The notes: generated by a model from the sequence alone, not told the origin. DNA of 64,000 bases from Sphaerulina vaccinii (GCA_022570795.1 JAKUDP010000013.1:930001-994000), one strand, 5' to 3'; counted from the stretch's first letter, positions 32,726 through 44,210 are shown. Translations and numbers: made by a program.

Positions 32726-33625
32726 ATGAACGACTTTTGGAATCTTGATGAGCCGGTATTATCACCTGAGTTCAGTAATCTGCTCACCGACTATGCCAAT
32801 ATACCTCTAGAAAACCACATCAGGCATGTTCAAGCGATTCGCGAGAAGGCGTGGCAAGTCAAAGCGTACCCATGCGTCGGATTGTACATGTTTCTGGGGC
32901 TGTCTATGCGACAACATCCTGCATACGCCACCATTCTGGCGTCTCTGAAAGCCGCGACAAACAGGAAGCTTCTCGACCTAGGATGTTGCATTGGCCAGGA
33001 TCTCCGCCAACTATCACATGATGGAGTATCTGGAGAACAGCTAGCAGGCTACGATATCGAGCCCGCCTTCTTCGATGTTGGCTACGATGCTTTTCGTGAT
33101 AAGCGGCAGTTGTCCGTAAGCTTTATCTCTGGGGACTTCCTAGCCGACAACCAAGAGTCAGAAGGTTCAACGTCGGTTTCGAGCGAATACGATTTCGTCC
33201 ACGCGGCTGATTTCTTCCACCTATGGAGCTGGACTAAGCAGCTACAGGTGAGTGCATAAGTGCAATGACTTAGCGTATGACCAAGCAAGTAAGCTGACAT
33301 CGGAAGGAAGGCCTATACTAGAGCACTACTGATGCTGAGAGATAGACCGGGTTGTGTCCTATTTGGCCGGAATACTGGCGTGGAGAAAGCACGGCTCCTG
33401 GACGAAGGTCCGTTTGGTCGCGTGGATGACCACGGAGACTACACCTGGTTGCATGATGTGGAGAGTATGCGGCTACTAATCGAGGAAGCGGCGGTGAAGG
33501 CTGGGAGGGAGTGTGATGTGATTATCGAAGAGACCAGGGTCGTGGATGAGCGCATCTTGAAGGTCAAGGCTGTTGAGGACCTAGGATGGAATCGGCGGCT
33601 TTCGTTTACGATATGCACCAGGTAG
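32726..33625 (+). CDS. SAM-dependent methyltransferase (class I fold)
   Basis: Exons 32726-33247 and 33311-33625 (63-nt intron GTGAGT...GGAAG) give 278 residues. Motif I is RKLLDLGCCIGQDLRQL near residue 90, followed by an acidic-loop aspartate in AGYDIEPAFFDVGYDAF. Motif IV-like EYDFVHAADFFHLWSWTKQL comes next and then, after the junction, RALLMLRDRPGCVLFGRNTG. This layout is shared with small methyltransferases frequent in fungal metabolite clusters, where they usually methylate oxygen or carboxyl groups; the acceptor here is unknown. The stop at 33625 lies only about 105 bp before the start of the next gene on the same strand, so the two may share expression. Confidence 0.8.
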
Positions 33626-33730
33626 GTATGTATGGTGATGTCGGAGAGAACCACGCTCGCTTTACTGAGTCAGATCGACACAACGAGTGCACTCCTTCTC
33701 AACTTGCTGTCAAGGACACCTTTCGCCGAG

Positions 33731-34761
33731 ATGGGCTCTTACGGACCACCAGAAGAAGATGCTTACGGTGTCGTACGCTTCACAATCCCAGACAACTCTG
33801 TCAGTGCGCAAGATCGAGCAATCTTCACACTGCCTGGCAACAAGAGTCTCAAAGATGAGAGAGTCAAGCTCCACGACTTCGACGCATCACAGGACGTTCT
33901 ACAAGGACCACGAGGTCTAGACAACCAAGGTTTCACATATATCAAACACAAATCTCAGCTCAAATACGACGACTGGCTTCGAGGCACCAATATCGAAGAC
34001 ATCTACGTCCAAGAGCTGAAAGACCTCATTTTGAAAGTCACAGGAGCCAAAGAGGCCGTCGTATACTGTGTTGCATTCCGCAGACGACCTGCTACTGAGC
34101 AAGGTATCGAGAAAGTCGAAATGAGGGGCGGAGAGATGGACTCCTTCGTTGGCTGTCTTCCACGAGATAAGATTCTGATATCGGGAAGAGATGCATACTC
34201 TACTGAGCCTTCACGACAAGTACATATCGATATTTCGCCTCAAGGTCTCTTCGATACGTTGAAATCTTGTAGGAAAGATATCTCGAAAGCTGCTGAAGCC
34301 ATCATAGAAGCTGAGACGGGTACCGAGATTCCGAGATATGGAGCGTTCAGTGTTTGGGTAAGTTGGCGGTCTTGGTTATTCATTCAGCACGTATTGACCA
34401 TATCTAGCGTCCTCTGAGACCAGTAAAACGCGATCCTATGGCTGTCTGTGATTCCAGAACCAATGATAAGAGTGAACTTGTACCGGTGGACTTTCGTGCG
34501 CTTAGTGAGATGAACGACTCGGCTGAATACTCTATGCAAGCATTAATGGGTAGTCCTCCGAAGAAGCCGGAGAAGCAGAGATGGTATTGGATGCCTGAGC
34601 AGACAGAGGAGGATGTTCTCATCATCAAGTTCGCGGACTCGGCTGCCGTGGACGGAGGAGCTATAGCAGGAGGTTGTCTGCATACGTCGCCTATCATTGA
34701 AGGCGCAGAGCACGAAGGAGTTCGCGAAAGTGTCGAGGCGCGCATATATGCTTTCTGGTGA
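33731..34761 (+). CDS. GA4-desaturase / CmcJ / AsaB-like oxygenase family protein
   Basis: Exons 33731-34357 and 34408-34761 (50-nt intron GTAAGT...TCTAG) give 326 residues. The frame is open from 33632, but the ATG at 33731 (MGSYGPPEEDAYGVVRFTIP) matches the usual family N-terminus. Family landmarks are QGFTYIKHKS, the substrate-pocket segment RQVHIDISPQG (with His and Asp in metal-ligand arrangement), RYGAFSVWRPLRPVKRDPMA across the junction, RWYWMPEQTEEDVLIIKFAD and RESVEARIYAFW near the end. Members were first noted in gibberellin desaturation and cephamycin CmcJ and are usually clustered with P450s and methyltransferases. Reaction is inferred to be hydroxylation or desaturation. Confidence 0.82.
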
Positions 34762-35042
34762 TAAGTAATTATTCTCCTTCGTACACGATTTGTAGACTAT
34801 GCAGAATACCAAGGCTCGAAGAAAGTGGTCGTTGCCGTTCGACATGGGCTTTGCTCTTAGCTGCATAGACGGCTGCGATTGCGAGAGATATCAGACACGA
34901 AGCCTGATCCCTATGCATCCTCTCCGTTCCAATTGTCAACATCGTTCGCACGTCGGGGCTGCTTTTAGTAGCATAGACAGCGCAAGCTCGCAGAGAGGCC
35001 GGCAACGACCACTTGCCTCAGCCCTCGTACAGCCATCGAGAA

Positions 35043-36692
35043 CTACGCGGATAGACATGCTCGTTTTTCAATCGTGACGCACAGATCGCCTTCGGGTACA
35101 TACACCACAACACCTGGCAGAGATGGCGTGAGCCCAGGAAAGCTGCTGGTCGGTTGTCCTTTCTCGTCACGAAAACCGTGAACAGTGAGATCAAACCTCA
35201 GCAGTATCTGTGCCACGGTGACAATCGCTTCCTCTTTCGCGAAGATTCGTCCTGCACATACTGACTTGCCGCCGCCGAAAGGATACATCTTCGCTGTTGG
35301 CACGCCAGCCAAGGCATTCAGTTTTGCGCCGGTGTGATGTTCTCCTACAAAGCGATCGGCAACGAACATGTCTTCATCCTGCCAGTATGCAGGATCATGA
35401 TGAGCAACCCAACACGGCGATATGATCATATCGTCCTTGGCAGCTTTCATCCACTTGGAACACTGGTCATCTAGAGGTATCGTAGTGTCTTCGACAACGT
35501 CTCGCATGATCATGTTGTCGCAGTAGTGCCTCAGTACTTCTGTCCACAAGCTCAGAAGTAGCGGGCTCGATGAGAGAAGGGTCGATATGTCCAGAGTCCC
35601 GTCTGGCTTTGTTGCCAGCTTCACTTCTTCTCGAACAGACGCCAGAAGACGTTGACTGTCAGGCCCAGCGAGAATGTGGAACAGCATCCATCCTATTGCT
35701 GGAATGACATTGCTGGCAAGTGCGAACATGATCGAAAGATTCATGCCAGCGCGAGACTGCATACTCAGGTCGTTTCTATCGTAGAGCAAATGTCTCGCTC
35801 TGTTGAATCTTGAACCTGATACCGGATCCCAGGCCATCGCACTAGCAGGATTCTCGGCTTCTTCTTTCCCTGGCCGCTGAATCAGCGCATCCCACTTCAT
35901 CAGATTGTCAAGTAGTCGTCGACGGCGAGTCCATGCAGTGCGATTGAACAGGCGTGGGAAGCCGAAGAAGAACATGCACAAGTCCTCGTCGAAGCCGAAG
36001 ATATCCTCACAGATATCGGGCTAGAGTCGTAGAAGCTCTTCTCCAAATAGCGTCGTGAGTGAGCTCGAGAGAACCACAGTACGGAGCCAATCATAGAGGT
36101 TGATGCTGCGCAGAGTCTCGCCTTGATCGCAGGTCGCTTCTAGAGATCGAGAAAAGGTCTTGGAGAATGTGGATGTGAGCTCGTTAACGCTCTCTCGTCT
36201 CACCAAGTACTTGTGGAAGACTTCTTCCTGCTGCTTTCTGCCTTCACCGGTATTGATGACAGATGTATTCTGAGGCGACACAAGTAGGCACTTGACAAGA
36301 ATGTCCTTGACGAATGTCTCTCTGGCAAGGCCTTCGCTATAAGCATGCCGAAACAGATGTCGCGTCGCTATCGGGTTCGTGATAACATGAGTCCTGCGAC
36401 CACCTATCAACATAGAGTAGACTCCGTGTGGCGGACGTAGATTCTGTCGATGTAACCATCTCCTCGCGTGCTTTTCAAAGAATCGCAGAGTGGAGCCGAA
36501 CCAGGGAATCGTGTATGGTATCAATGGCGAAGGCACGCATCCGTCCCTGAACTGACTTGCCACTGCGCATCGATATGCTACAGTCGTGTAGATTCGAGTG
36601 AAGCATAGTATGCCCAGACAGACACTTCCGAGGATAAGCACAATGTCGCCTAGACTGGCTTGAACCAGAACATCTCGAACGCCTCCCAGCAT
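35043..36692 (-). pseudogene. Cytochrome P450 with one in-frame amber codon
   Basis: From the ATG at 36692 the frame codes a P450 N-terminus: membrane helix VLILGSVCLGILCFTRIYTT, then the IPWFGSTLRFFEKHARRWL segment. A TAG at 36023-36021 (codon 224) interrupts it after FGEELLRL. The same frame continues at once with PDICEDIFGFDEDLCMFF and runs without further stops to 35043. That part includes helix-K-region TEVLRHYCDN and haem loop YPFGGGKSVCAGRIFAKEEA. Total would be 549 codons, a normal length, with no other damage. No pair of splice sites near the TAG removes it without loss of conserved sequence. It may be a recent pseudogene, a readthrough gene or a base-call error. The type resembles CYP7/CYP8-like fungal P450s. 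Confidence 0.75.
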
Positions 36693-37521
36693 GATTGTGT
36701 ATGCTAGGTAGATTGGAGGTCTGCATGGTCAAGCAAGCCGATAGCAGTACAACTACTCGCTTGGCCAAAGAATGTCCTCACGATCGATCAGACCGCCACG
36801 AGTCTCTGAACGGCGTGTGATACTCGTGCTTGGGCGCATTCGGGCAATGTTGGGCAATATCGCATCGTGCAGCATTTTCATGGAGTGAGGCTCGACAGTA
36901 AGGTTCGCAAGGAATCAGTTATCCTGGCACTCATGTGCGCGGTTATGGACACCCAGTCAAGAGGGCCAAATGGATGAAGCCGTGCTAGGGCCCTGGTCGT
37001 GATCGATTCATGCCATTTCGCGCATCAGCTTCGTCCATCGCGGTCTTGAGACCTGCTCTTGTTAGAAGACCGTGCCGCCAATGGTTGACCAGACTGATAT
37101 GTTTGTAGGACCGTAGGCTGAGATGGAGTGATGCGCAGAGAAGATCGTTCAGATGAGAATGGAAACATAAAGTGGAGAGAAATATAAGCGAAGAGGCTAG
37201 CCCAATGGAGACTAGCTCCTGATGTCTTCCTTGCCCATGCGTTCCGAGACACATCCATCACGATACTTCTCGCCTATTCATCAGACTTTCCAAGGGGCTC
37301 GCGAAGCTGCAGTAGTTCTCTTTCATCTTTCTGTTCATCGTGTGACTTTGAACAATGCCACGCTATGCATCAACGATGCCTTTACGAGGAGACAATCTGA
37401 CCAAGGCGAGACTACGGCAATGGATCAGACATTGCAACATCCTCTAGCACCATAGCTTTTGACAATCGACCAAAAAAGTCCTCGAACGCTTACTAGATCT
37501 TTCGGCGACACAAAACACCCA
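36693..37521. other. Divergent promoter region, P450 / MFS transporter
   Basis: 829 bp between two divergent starts with no supported gene. Frames at 36985-37455 are short and lack motifs. Confidence 0.45.
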
Positions 37522-39122
37522 ATGTCTGACACAGTTGAGTTCGGTGTATGTCCGAAGAACGAGACCACTGGAGGCAGTCAGTCTGAGAAGCACCAAAGCG
37601 CCACAACAGCAGAAGACATCAGAAACAATCAGACCTACGACACTGAGAAGCATCATAGTTTGACGATATCAGAAGAGAACACCTTAGCAGACATCACCAA
37701 CGGCACTCCAGACGACGCTTCCCGGGCAGGCCTCCTCGCCCATCTGATCGTCCCAGCCTCCTTCTTCATCTGGTTCAACTCCTGGGGCGCCATCAATGCG
37801 TTCGGAGTCTTTCAAACTCACTACCAGCTCTCACTCCTCTCGAGCTACTCGCCATCAACCATAGCCTGGATCGGCTCTGTCCAGAACTGGCTCATTTTGT
37901 TCATCGGGTTCTTGTCCGGACCTCTCTATGATGCGGGATATGCGCCAGCTCTGGTGTGCGGAGGTGCACTTTTGACTGTGCTGGGAAAGATGATGCTGAG
38001 TCTCGCATCAGATGGAGCGTACCATCAGGTGTTTCTAGCGCAGGGCGTGTGTGTTGGTCTTGGCTGGGGATTGATGTTCACGCCTGCTGCGTCAATTCCA
38101 GGACGGTTCTGGAAAGGAAAGCAATTGGGGCTGGCAACTGGTGTGGCGAGTGCTGGGGCGAGTGTGGGAGGTAAGTGAGAATCGTACTCTGCATGCAGAT
38201 GTGAGGCTGTTGTTGTTGCCGCTAACACAGAGACTTGACATCAGGAGTCGTGTACTCTGTTACTTTCAACCAGCTCCTGCAAAGCTCGGGTATTGGATTC
38301 CCGTGGGCCACGAGGTCTCTGGGATTCCTCGCCTTCGCAACATTAGCACTGTCTTGCATTATCATGAGCATCGCAGGAAGGCAGAAGCCGCCTGCCCGTC
38401 GGCAGTTGATCGACTGGACTGCTTTCAAGGAGTGGCGCTTCAACGCCTACCTCATCGGTGGCATCTTCACGATGGCAGGTATGCAGGCGCCATACTACTA
38501 TGCCAACCTGTACGCTATTGACAAGGGTATGACATCGACTACAGTAGGTTTCTACGTAATCACTGCCATCAATGCTGGCAGCTTCTTTGGAAGGCTGACT
38601 CCACCTTTCGTGACAATGCGGATAGGAGTCTTCAACACCTTCATACTGTGTTATGTGGCGACGTTTACAGCTTGTCTCTCGTTCATTGCAGTCCGATCTG
38701 CTGGTGGCATCTTTGTGGTAGCGATATTGTACGGCTTCTTTTCGGGTGCTGTGGTTACACTTAGTCCGGTAGGCATTTACTTGATCGATCTACCGTTTTG
38801 ATGTCTTTGGAGGCTGATAGTCAGCTGCAGATCACCATCATTCAGATGACTCCTGATCCGATGCTCATTGGCACCAGAATGGGAATGGCATTCGCGATAC
38901 CATCCTTCGGAGTGCTGATTGGTTGTCCCATCTTTGGGGAGATCTTGAGCGCGACAAACAGCTATACATGTAAGTGTCCAATGATGGTACTTAGCGGTTC
39001 AACTGACATTTGTTCTTGCAGATATATGGGTACTCAGCGGGCTCTCGATAACACTTGGAGCAATGTTCATGGTTATGTGCCGAATTACGCAGTCCGGCTG
39101 GGTCCTGGTAAAGAAGGTCTAG
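37522..39122 (+). CDS. MFS transporter, monocarboxylate-transporter-like (MCT family)
   Basis: Four exons: 37522-38170, 38245-38768, 38846-38969 and 39022-39122, with introns GTAAGT...TCAG, GTAGGC...TCAG and GTAAGT...GCAG. They give 465 residues with twelve expected membrane helices. The N-terminal ~70 residues are polar. Helix 1 begins AHLIVPASFFIWFNSWGAIN, followed by the MCT-type FGVFQTHYQLSLLSSYSPST and GLGWGLMFTPAASIPGRFW. The second half has WRFNAYLIGGIFTMAGMQAP and IGTRMGMAFAIPSFG. The ATG at 37522 is used because the open frame upstream starts only with TTG. Fungal MCT-like carriers often sit in metabolite clusters as exporters; the substrate is unknown. Confidence 0.85.
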
Positions 39123-39747
39123 CTTTTCATCAGTCCCGTCATTGGATAGTGGCAGGAACTGTTCAAAGGCGTCCTGCATCAGTAGTGCTTCTGTCCAAAA
39201 TCGTCTGTGACGTTCCAGCATAATGCAAGCCTTCGTGAGCAGGAAGTGAAGTGAGGCGCGAACTCGTTGACAACTTCCTCCGCCAATTTCGTCCGAAGCC
39301 GAAAAGTGAAGAAGTCCAGCATTGCGGCATGCAAAATATGAGGGACAATCTCGCTGCTTTTGCAACCTCATCTGCAACGCCCAGGCACAAGGTTTATAGC
39401 TCCGAAGTCTGTTGACGCCTCCGCTTCTGCATAGTGATGTCGTCACACAACCGTACTGTAGCAGCAGATCGAAAGATGGTCTGCGGCAGCATCATCACCG
39501 GAACAAGAGGCGAGACGACGCGTTGTTCGGCAAGACTGATGGGAAACGTCGGCTTGCATGTGACGGTCGAGTCGTGAGAGGGAGAGGAAGAGAGAGGCGA
39601 GGTCTTGTTGTTGCTATTGCTTGACGCGAAACAGAGAGAGCTGCTCTGCCTTGGTTCAATACACTTTGCCCAGCATTCACTTGGAAGAGGAGACCACACT
39701 CGCTGAGCATCGGCCTCACTCCCAATGCTTCGACAGTGTCCAGCACC
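39123..39747. other. Intergenic upstream of carX
   Basis: 625 bp, likely the carX promoter and the MFS 3' flank. Short antisense frames only. Confidence 0.45.
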
Positions 39748-41913
39748 ATGCACCTCCACGGCGACGAAGATGGAGTCGAGAGCAGATTCATGACGACTTC
39801 AGTGGCGGGTCAGAAACGCAAACGATCACATTCTACGAATATACAACCTACACCGCAGGCAAAGCACCCATACTTGTCGGGCAACTTTGCTCCCATTCAG
39901 CAGACATTGCCACTGACACCATGTACATATACTGGACGAATACCTGAGGAACTGGCAGATGGCGAGTATGTTCGAAATGGCAGTAATCCAGTCTCCAACG
40001 ATGATCTGGGACGAGACTCGCATTGGTTTGATGGAGATGGCATGCTGTCTGGGGTGTCATTTGCGAAGGATGAGCAGACTGGAGAGGTCAGGCCAGAGTT
40101 TGTCAACCAATTCGTGTTGACAGATCTTTACTTGAACACAATGAGCAGTAACAGACTACGAGTGCCTATACTGCCCAGTATAGCTACGCTCGTGAGCCCT
40201 GTTGCTAGCTTCTTGTGGGTCACGATACGAATCATGAGGACGATACTGCTGGTACTGCTATCGCACCTACCTGGTTCTAAGCAGAAGATCAAGAAGATAT
40301 CCGTGGCCAACACCAATGTCATATACCACGACGGGAGAGCTTTGGCGACGTGTGAGAGTGGACCGCCAATGAGGATACAACTGCCTGGCCTTGAGACTGT
40401 TGGTTGGTACAACGGCGCCTCTGCAGAAGGCGAGCCGGAAAAGCAAGCGGTAGGAGAAGAAAAAGAGAAGGTCTTAGGTGAAGATGGAGGCCTGATCAGC
40501 TTCATGCGAGAGTGGACAACAGCACATCCCAAGGTCGATCCTGTGTCGAAAGAGATGTTGCTATACCACGCTAGCTTCGCTCCGCCATATGTACAGTACA
40601 GTGTCATTCCTCAGACACCCGAGCCTGGCATGGCGACGAGCATGAAACTGTTGAATGTCGGCATACCTAAGGTATCTGGCGCGAAGATGATGCACGACTT
40701 CGGTGTGTCGTCGAGAAACACAATCATCATGGACCTTCCTCTCACGCTGGACCCTATCAATCAGCTGAAAGGTCTACCGACTGTACACTACGACTCCAGC
40801 AAGCCTTCACGATTTGGCATCTTCCCACGACACCAGCCTGAGCAGACTCAATGGTTTGAGACCGATGGCTGCTGCATATTCCACACAGCAAACTCTTGGG
40901 ACTCTGTTGATTCTCATGGCAAGACGTCAGCAGTCAACATGCTCGCCTGTCGTCTTACGTCAGCGACACTCATCTATGCTGCAGGTAACATGAAACCTCC
41001 GCCAGTGAAGCCACTAGCGTCTGTGGCCGTGAAGGAGACCAAGCGCATGCCCTTCTTCAGCAAATATGATCCAGGAACTGATCACACCAATTTCGACCCA
41101 GCCTCACCCATGGAAGAGAAAGAGCCACTTCTTCGCATTGGCGAGAGATACACATCGATCTACGAAGACGAGCGAGATCCTCTTGCTGAGGACCAATGTA
41201 GGCTGTACTACTACTCCTTCAACCTCAACAATACCTCGATCACTCACCAATGGGCACTGTCAGCTGTACCCTTCGAGTTTCCCTCAGTACATCCTGCTCG
41301 CGAGATGTCAGAAGCGAGATATGTATATGGCTGTTCCACGACCACTACAGACTTTGGTGCCGCACTAGGCAAGGCGACCAAGATCGATGCGGTCGTCAAA
41401 ATAGATGCCAAGAAACTCATCGAGCGTGGCACAGCAAACCCGCCGAGAAGTGTGGCCGGTGTCGTGGACACTCGCACTATGGCTCAAGTCCTGGAGAGTG
41501 AAGATCCCCGAGATCCTATCAAGGTCTTCCGAATGCCAGCTGGTTGGTACGCGCAAGAGCCAAGATTCGTACCTGCTGCCTCGGGCGAGAGTGAGGACGA
41601 TGGGTACTTGTTGTTCTATGCTTTCGACGAGACGCAACTGACTGCCGCCGGAGACGTTCCTGCTGATGACACTCCTGGTCGTGCAAAGTCGCAGCTGTGG
41701 ATCGTGGATGCGAAGAGAATGTGCAAGGTTATTGGCAGAGTGCAGCTCCCCCAAAGGGTGCCTTATGGTTTGCATGGCTGCTGGTTCTCCGCCGAGCAAA
41801 TCCGAGAACAGAGGCCTGTGGACTCTATCAGGACTACGGCGAGGGCATTGGAAGAGAAGGAGAAGGGTGTGTGGATGGCTGTTAGGGATACGGTGGAGAA
41901 GTGGTTAGGGTAA
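39748..41913 (+). CDS. carX: Carotenoid oxygenase forming retinal (CarX type)
   Basis: Single exon, 721 residues from the ATG at 39748 (the frame upstream opens only with GTG). It belongs to the RPE65/carotenoid cleavage oxygenase family: KHPYLSGNFAPIQQTLPLTP, GRIPEELADGEYVRNGSNPV and HWFDGDGMLSGVSF near the N-terminus. A hydrophobic insertion (SFLWVTIRIMRTILLVLLSH) follows, then TCESGPPMRIQLPGLETVGW. Iron-ligand histidine regions are TAHPKVDP, KMMHDFGVSSRNTII, IFHTANSWDSVD and, at the C-terminus, RVPYGLHGCWFSAEQ. Sequence style and length (about 700) match CarX, which cleaves beta-carotene centrally to retinal, rather than the shorter torulene-cleaving CarT. Its placement beside an opsin and the carotenoid genes supports this. 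Confidence 0.9.
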   Translation: MHLHGDEDGVESRFMTTSVAGQKRKRSHSTNIQPTPQAKHPYLSGNFAPIQQTLPLTPCTYTGRIPEELADGEYVRNGSNPVSNDDLGRDSHWFDGDGMLSGVSFAKDEQTGEVRPEFVNQFVLTDLYLNTMSSNRLRVPILPSIATLVSPVASFLWVTIRIMRTILLVLLSHLPGSKQKIKKISVANTNVIYHDGRALATCESGPPMRIQLPGLETVGWYNGASAEGEPEKQAVGEEKEKVLGEDGGLISFMREWTTAHPKVDPVSKEMLLYHASFAPPYVQYSVIPQTPEPGMATSMKLLNVGIPKVSGAKMMHDFGVSSRNTIIMDLPLTLDPINQLKGLPTVHYDSSKPSRFGIFPRHQPEQTQWFETDGCCIFHTANSWDSVDSHGKTSAVNMLACRLTSATLIYAAGNMKPPPVKPLASVAVKETKRMPFFSKYDPGTDHTNFDPASPMEEKEPLLRIGERYTSIYEDERDPLAEDQCRLYYYSFNLNNTSITHQWALSAVPFEFPSVHPAREMSEARYVYGCSTTTTDFGAALGKATKIDAVVKIDAKKLIERGTANPPRSVAGVVDTRTMAQVLESEDPRDPIKVFRMPAGWYAQEPRFVPAASGESEDDGYLLFYAFDETQLTAAGDVPADDTPGRAKSQLWIVDAKRMCKVIGRVQLPQRVPYGLHGCWFSAEQIREQRPVDSIRTTARALEEKEKGVWMAVRDTVEKWLG

Positions 41914-42770
41914 TGAGAAATACAATGATGAGATGGGCACGCATAGTGGCGCATGGATACTGTATATGGGACTGGCATAATGATACCACGCAGGCGCTAA
42001 AACAAGACGCCCTGGCACAATGTTTTCTTGATGTATAACATTTCTTATAATGTGTGAACATGATTTATACCAGGTGCCTTGCCTCTCCGGTAGCTGGTCC
42101 AACAAGCAAGATTCAACACGATCTTCTCAGACGTAGAATCCGCATGGGGAAGACGAGTATCTCTTCAAATATTTCATCCTCCAAACTGTTCCTCCTCCAG
42201 ACATGTTTACGATAGCTCTGAAGTACGTGGTTGCCAACAACACCTATCTGCAGCTCTATGCTAGTCGCAGTCATGGGACCATGTGCGGAGGAGGCTGGTA
42301 CCTGATGCATGAAGAAAGACAGCTTCTCCTCATCGTTTCTCGCTCGCCAATATCGTGATCGACCGTTCGTGTTATGTTCCGGCTTGGTATGATATATAGC
42401 TTGCTATCAGTTCGCTGTCAGTACCGAAGCTTCGAAAGTGCATAAGCCATATGAGAGCGCATTCTCAAGATGTGCTGTGCCGAGTGTATGCTGCCGCAAT
42501 GCCTCGCTGTTTGGTGAGAACAATTCCTGGACATGAGAAGTGAACAGATCTGTCAAGTCTCATCAGAGCTGTACTAGAACTGAGGCCGGCCTAGGACCAC
42601 ATCCATCAGGTTGAAGACCCGCTGTCCGTCTACATTATTCTCTCGTCAGATTCACATAGATTGTGTAGATGCCTCGACATGTGTCAACGATGTCAGTGGC
42701 TGAAGCTCGCGCCACGATGCCGTCGATCGCGGCGGCGGAGAGGACTCGGGATCAGCGTCGCAACCGCTTG
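41914..42770. other. Intergenic, no supported gene
   Basis: The 3' flank of carX and further non-coding sequence. Short frames such as 42113-42310 minus have no motif. Confidence 0.45.
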
Positions 42771-42799
42771 CCGTGCAATTCATGCTGCACGCTTAGGGC

Positions 42800-43080
42800 G
42801 GCCTGGATATTTAAGTAATACGATACGCTAGGTCCAATCCGGTGTATCATATGTATCATGAACTCGGCCGGAATATTATATTATCAGACATCTAGGCTGA
42901 GTTGCGCCTAATAGCCCTCGGATACCCTCGGATTTAGGCCAAATTAGGCCTCCCAGGCACGGTCTAGGAGGGGTGCCTCAGGGTCCAGGATGCCTCATAT
43001 CACATATAATATCATCGATAAAATACGTCACGTGCGTGGTATAATATCATCATAAACTCAGGAATAATATAATATTGCTG
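42800..43080. repeat. AT-rich block with ~195-bp-spaced direct repeats, possible transposon relic
   Basis: Two related ~45-bp segments lie at about 42842-42887 (TGTATCATATGTATCATGAA then CTCGG and AATATTATATTATCAG) and 43037-43080 (TATAATATCATCATAAACTC then AGGAATAATATAATATTG). Between them are short duplications: CCCTCGGATACCCTCGGATT and TTAGGCCAAATTAGGCC. There is also an imperfect inverted pair around CCCAGGCAC/GGGGTGCCT. The base composition is distinctly AT-richer than the flanks. This fits a RIP-altered solo terminal repeat or small non-autonomous element. No target-site duplication was confirmed. Confidence 0.45.
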
Positions 43081-43082
43081 CC

Positions 43083-43430
43083 CTATGCACGCTCGAAATC
43101 CTGCTGTGCTCGTTGCTTCTGCTTGGGCTGCTCGCACTTATCGCAGATGGAATTGCTGCTCGTCCGCAATGTATCCGTGGTATCGGCCGACTGATGTGAG
43201 TTGAGCAGATTCTTACTCAACTGTCGTTGATGCCGCGGAGCCGTTACTAAGCGCCATAAGACTTCCAGCGCCTCCCGATGGTAAGGTATCCACCACGAGA
43301 GGCTTGTGATGAGACAAGGATCTTTGTCCTGATGGCTTGATCGCGAAGCGGCCGGTAGCCTGTCGAAGAAGTTCTTCATATCTGCACGGGCCGGGTCCAC
43401 AAGATTGCAGAGCAAAATGGTTGTGGTCAT
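43083..43430 (-). CDS. Possible small protein or gene fragment
   Basis: 115 codons from an ATG at 43430 (MTTTILLCNLVDPARADMKN); the frame stays open upstream to a TAA near 43510, giving RESLRVYLAIYDCFPA before the ATG. The content is protein-like (LITSLSWWIPYHREALEVLW, then a polar tail with a CxxC, SICDKCEQPKQKQ), but I do not recognise a family. It abuts the AT-rich block, so it may be a decayed or element-derived gene. An upstream exon cannot be excluded. Confidence 0.3.
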   Translation of the reverse strand: MTTTILLCNLVDPARADMKNFFDRLPAASRSSHQDKDPCLITSLSWWIPYHREALEVLWRLVTAPRHQRQLSKNLLNSHQSADTTDTLRTSSNSICDKCEQPKQKQRAQQDFERA

Positions 43431-44210
43431 TGCGGGGAAGCAGTCATAAATCGCGAGATAGACGCGCAGGCTCTCACGCGTGGCCTCTCGCTGGCGACGT
43501 GGTTATCAGAGCATTTGTCAAGCAAGCTGCGTTCTTGGTCAGTAGATGCACGGCACTTCTCCCGATCCCAAGTGCTTGTTTATGGTGTGCTACGTTGCTT
43601 GTGGTTCGCGGCTTGGTTCGTGGTCAAAAGTTGTGAGAGCAAGATTAAGCTTTCTAAAGTTTGATGCCAATGCTCGTGATCTGATGATCTGGTGACTTCA
43701 TCTTGTTCGAGCTTTCTTCTCGCCGATCTGTGCAAGCTCATCACGTTTGCAGATGTGGTCACACCGTTCAGACCATTGTCCGAGTATGGTCAAAGAACGA
43801 GCTGGACCTCGTCGCTGCTGCGACAAGTTCGTGCGACGTGCGATACCCCTTGCATGGAAGACAAAACAGCCCACGCACAAGAAGCAATATGAGCACGATG
43901 TGAGCAGACATCTCACACGAACCGAAAAGCTCTCCCGCCGCAGTTCCGGTAGTAAGGTGATCATAGACGGCTTGCCGGCACTGGTTGCTTATGTGCGCCA
44001 CCAGCCGAGTGCTGCAGAAACACTACGATACAGCTAACCTAACTGGCTTACCGGCGGATGAGCTCTAGCATAATCGCAACGTCATGGGAGTGCGACAGCA
44101 ACAGTGCGCTGGGATAACAAAATGCTGCAGACGCGCCTCGAGAAGGTGCTCATCCATTCTTCTCCTCGACTTTCCTCCCACCAGTGAGAATCATCTCATA
44201 CTCGCCCGCC
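43431..44210. other. Region upstream of the opsin gene
   Basis: 780 bp with only overlapping short frames; presumably contains the opsin promoter. No TATA box is obvious close to the ATG. Confidence 0.4.

Noticed and set aside
36021..36060. Intron that would remove the amber codon of the P450
   Set aside because: A TAG acceptor-like end is present, but no donor upstream gives an intron of normal size without deleting conserved residues.
40128..40607. 159-codon minus-strand frame
   Set aside because: Antisense to carX, which has full conserved oxygenase sequence in the other strand.
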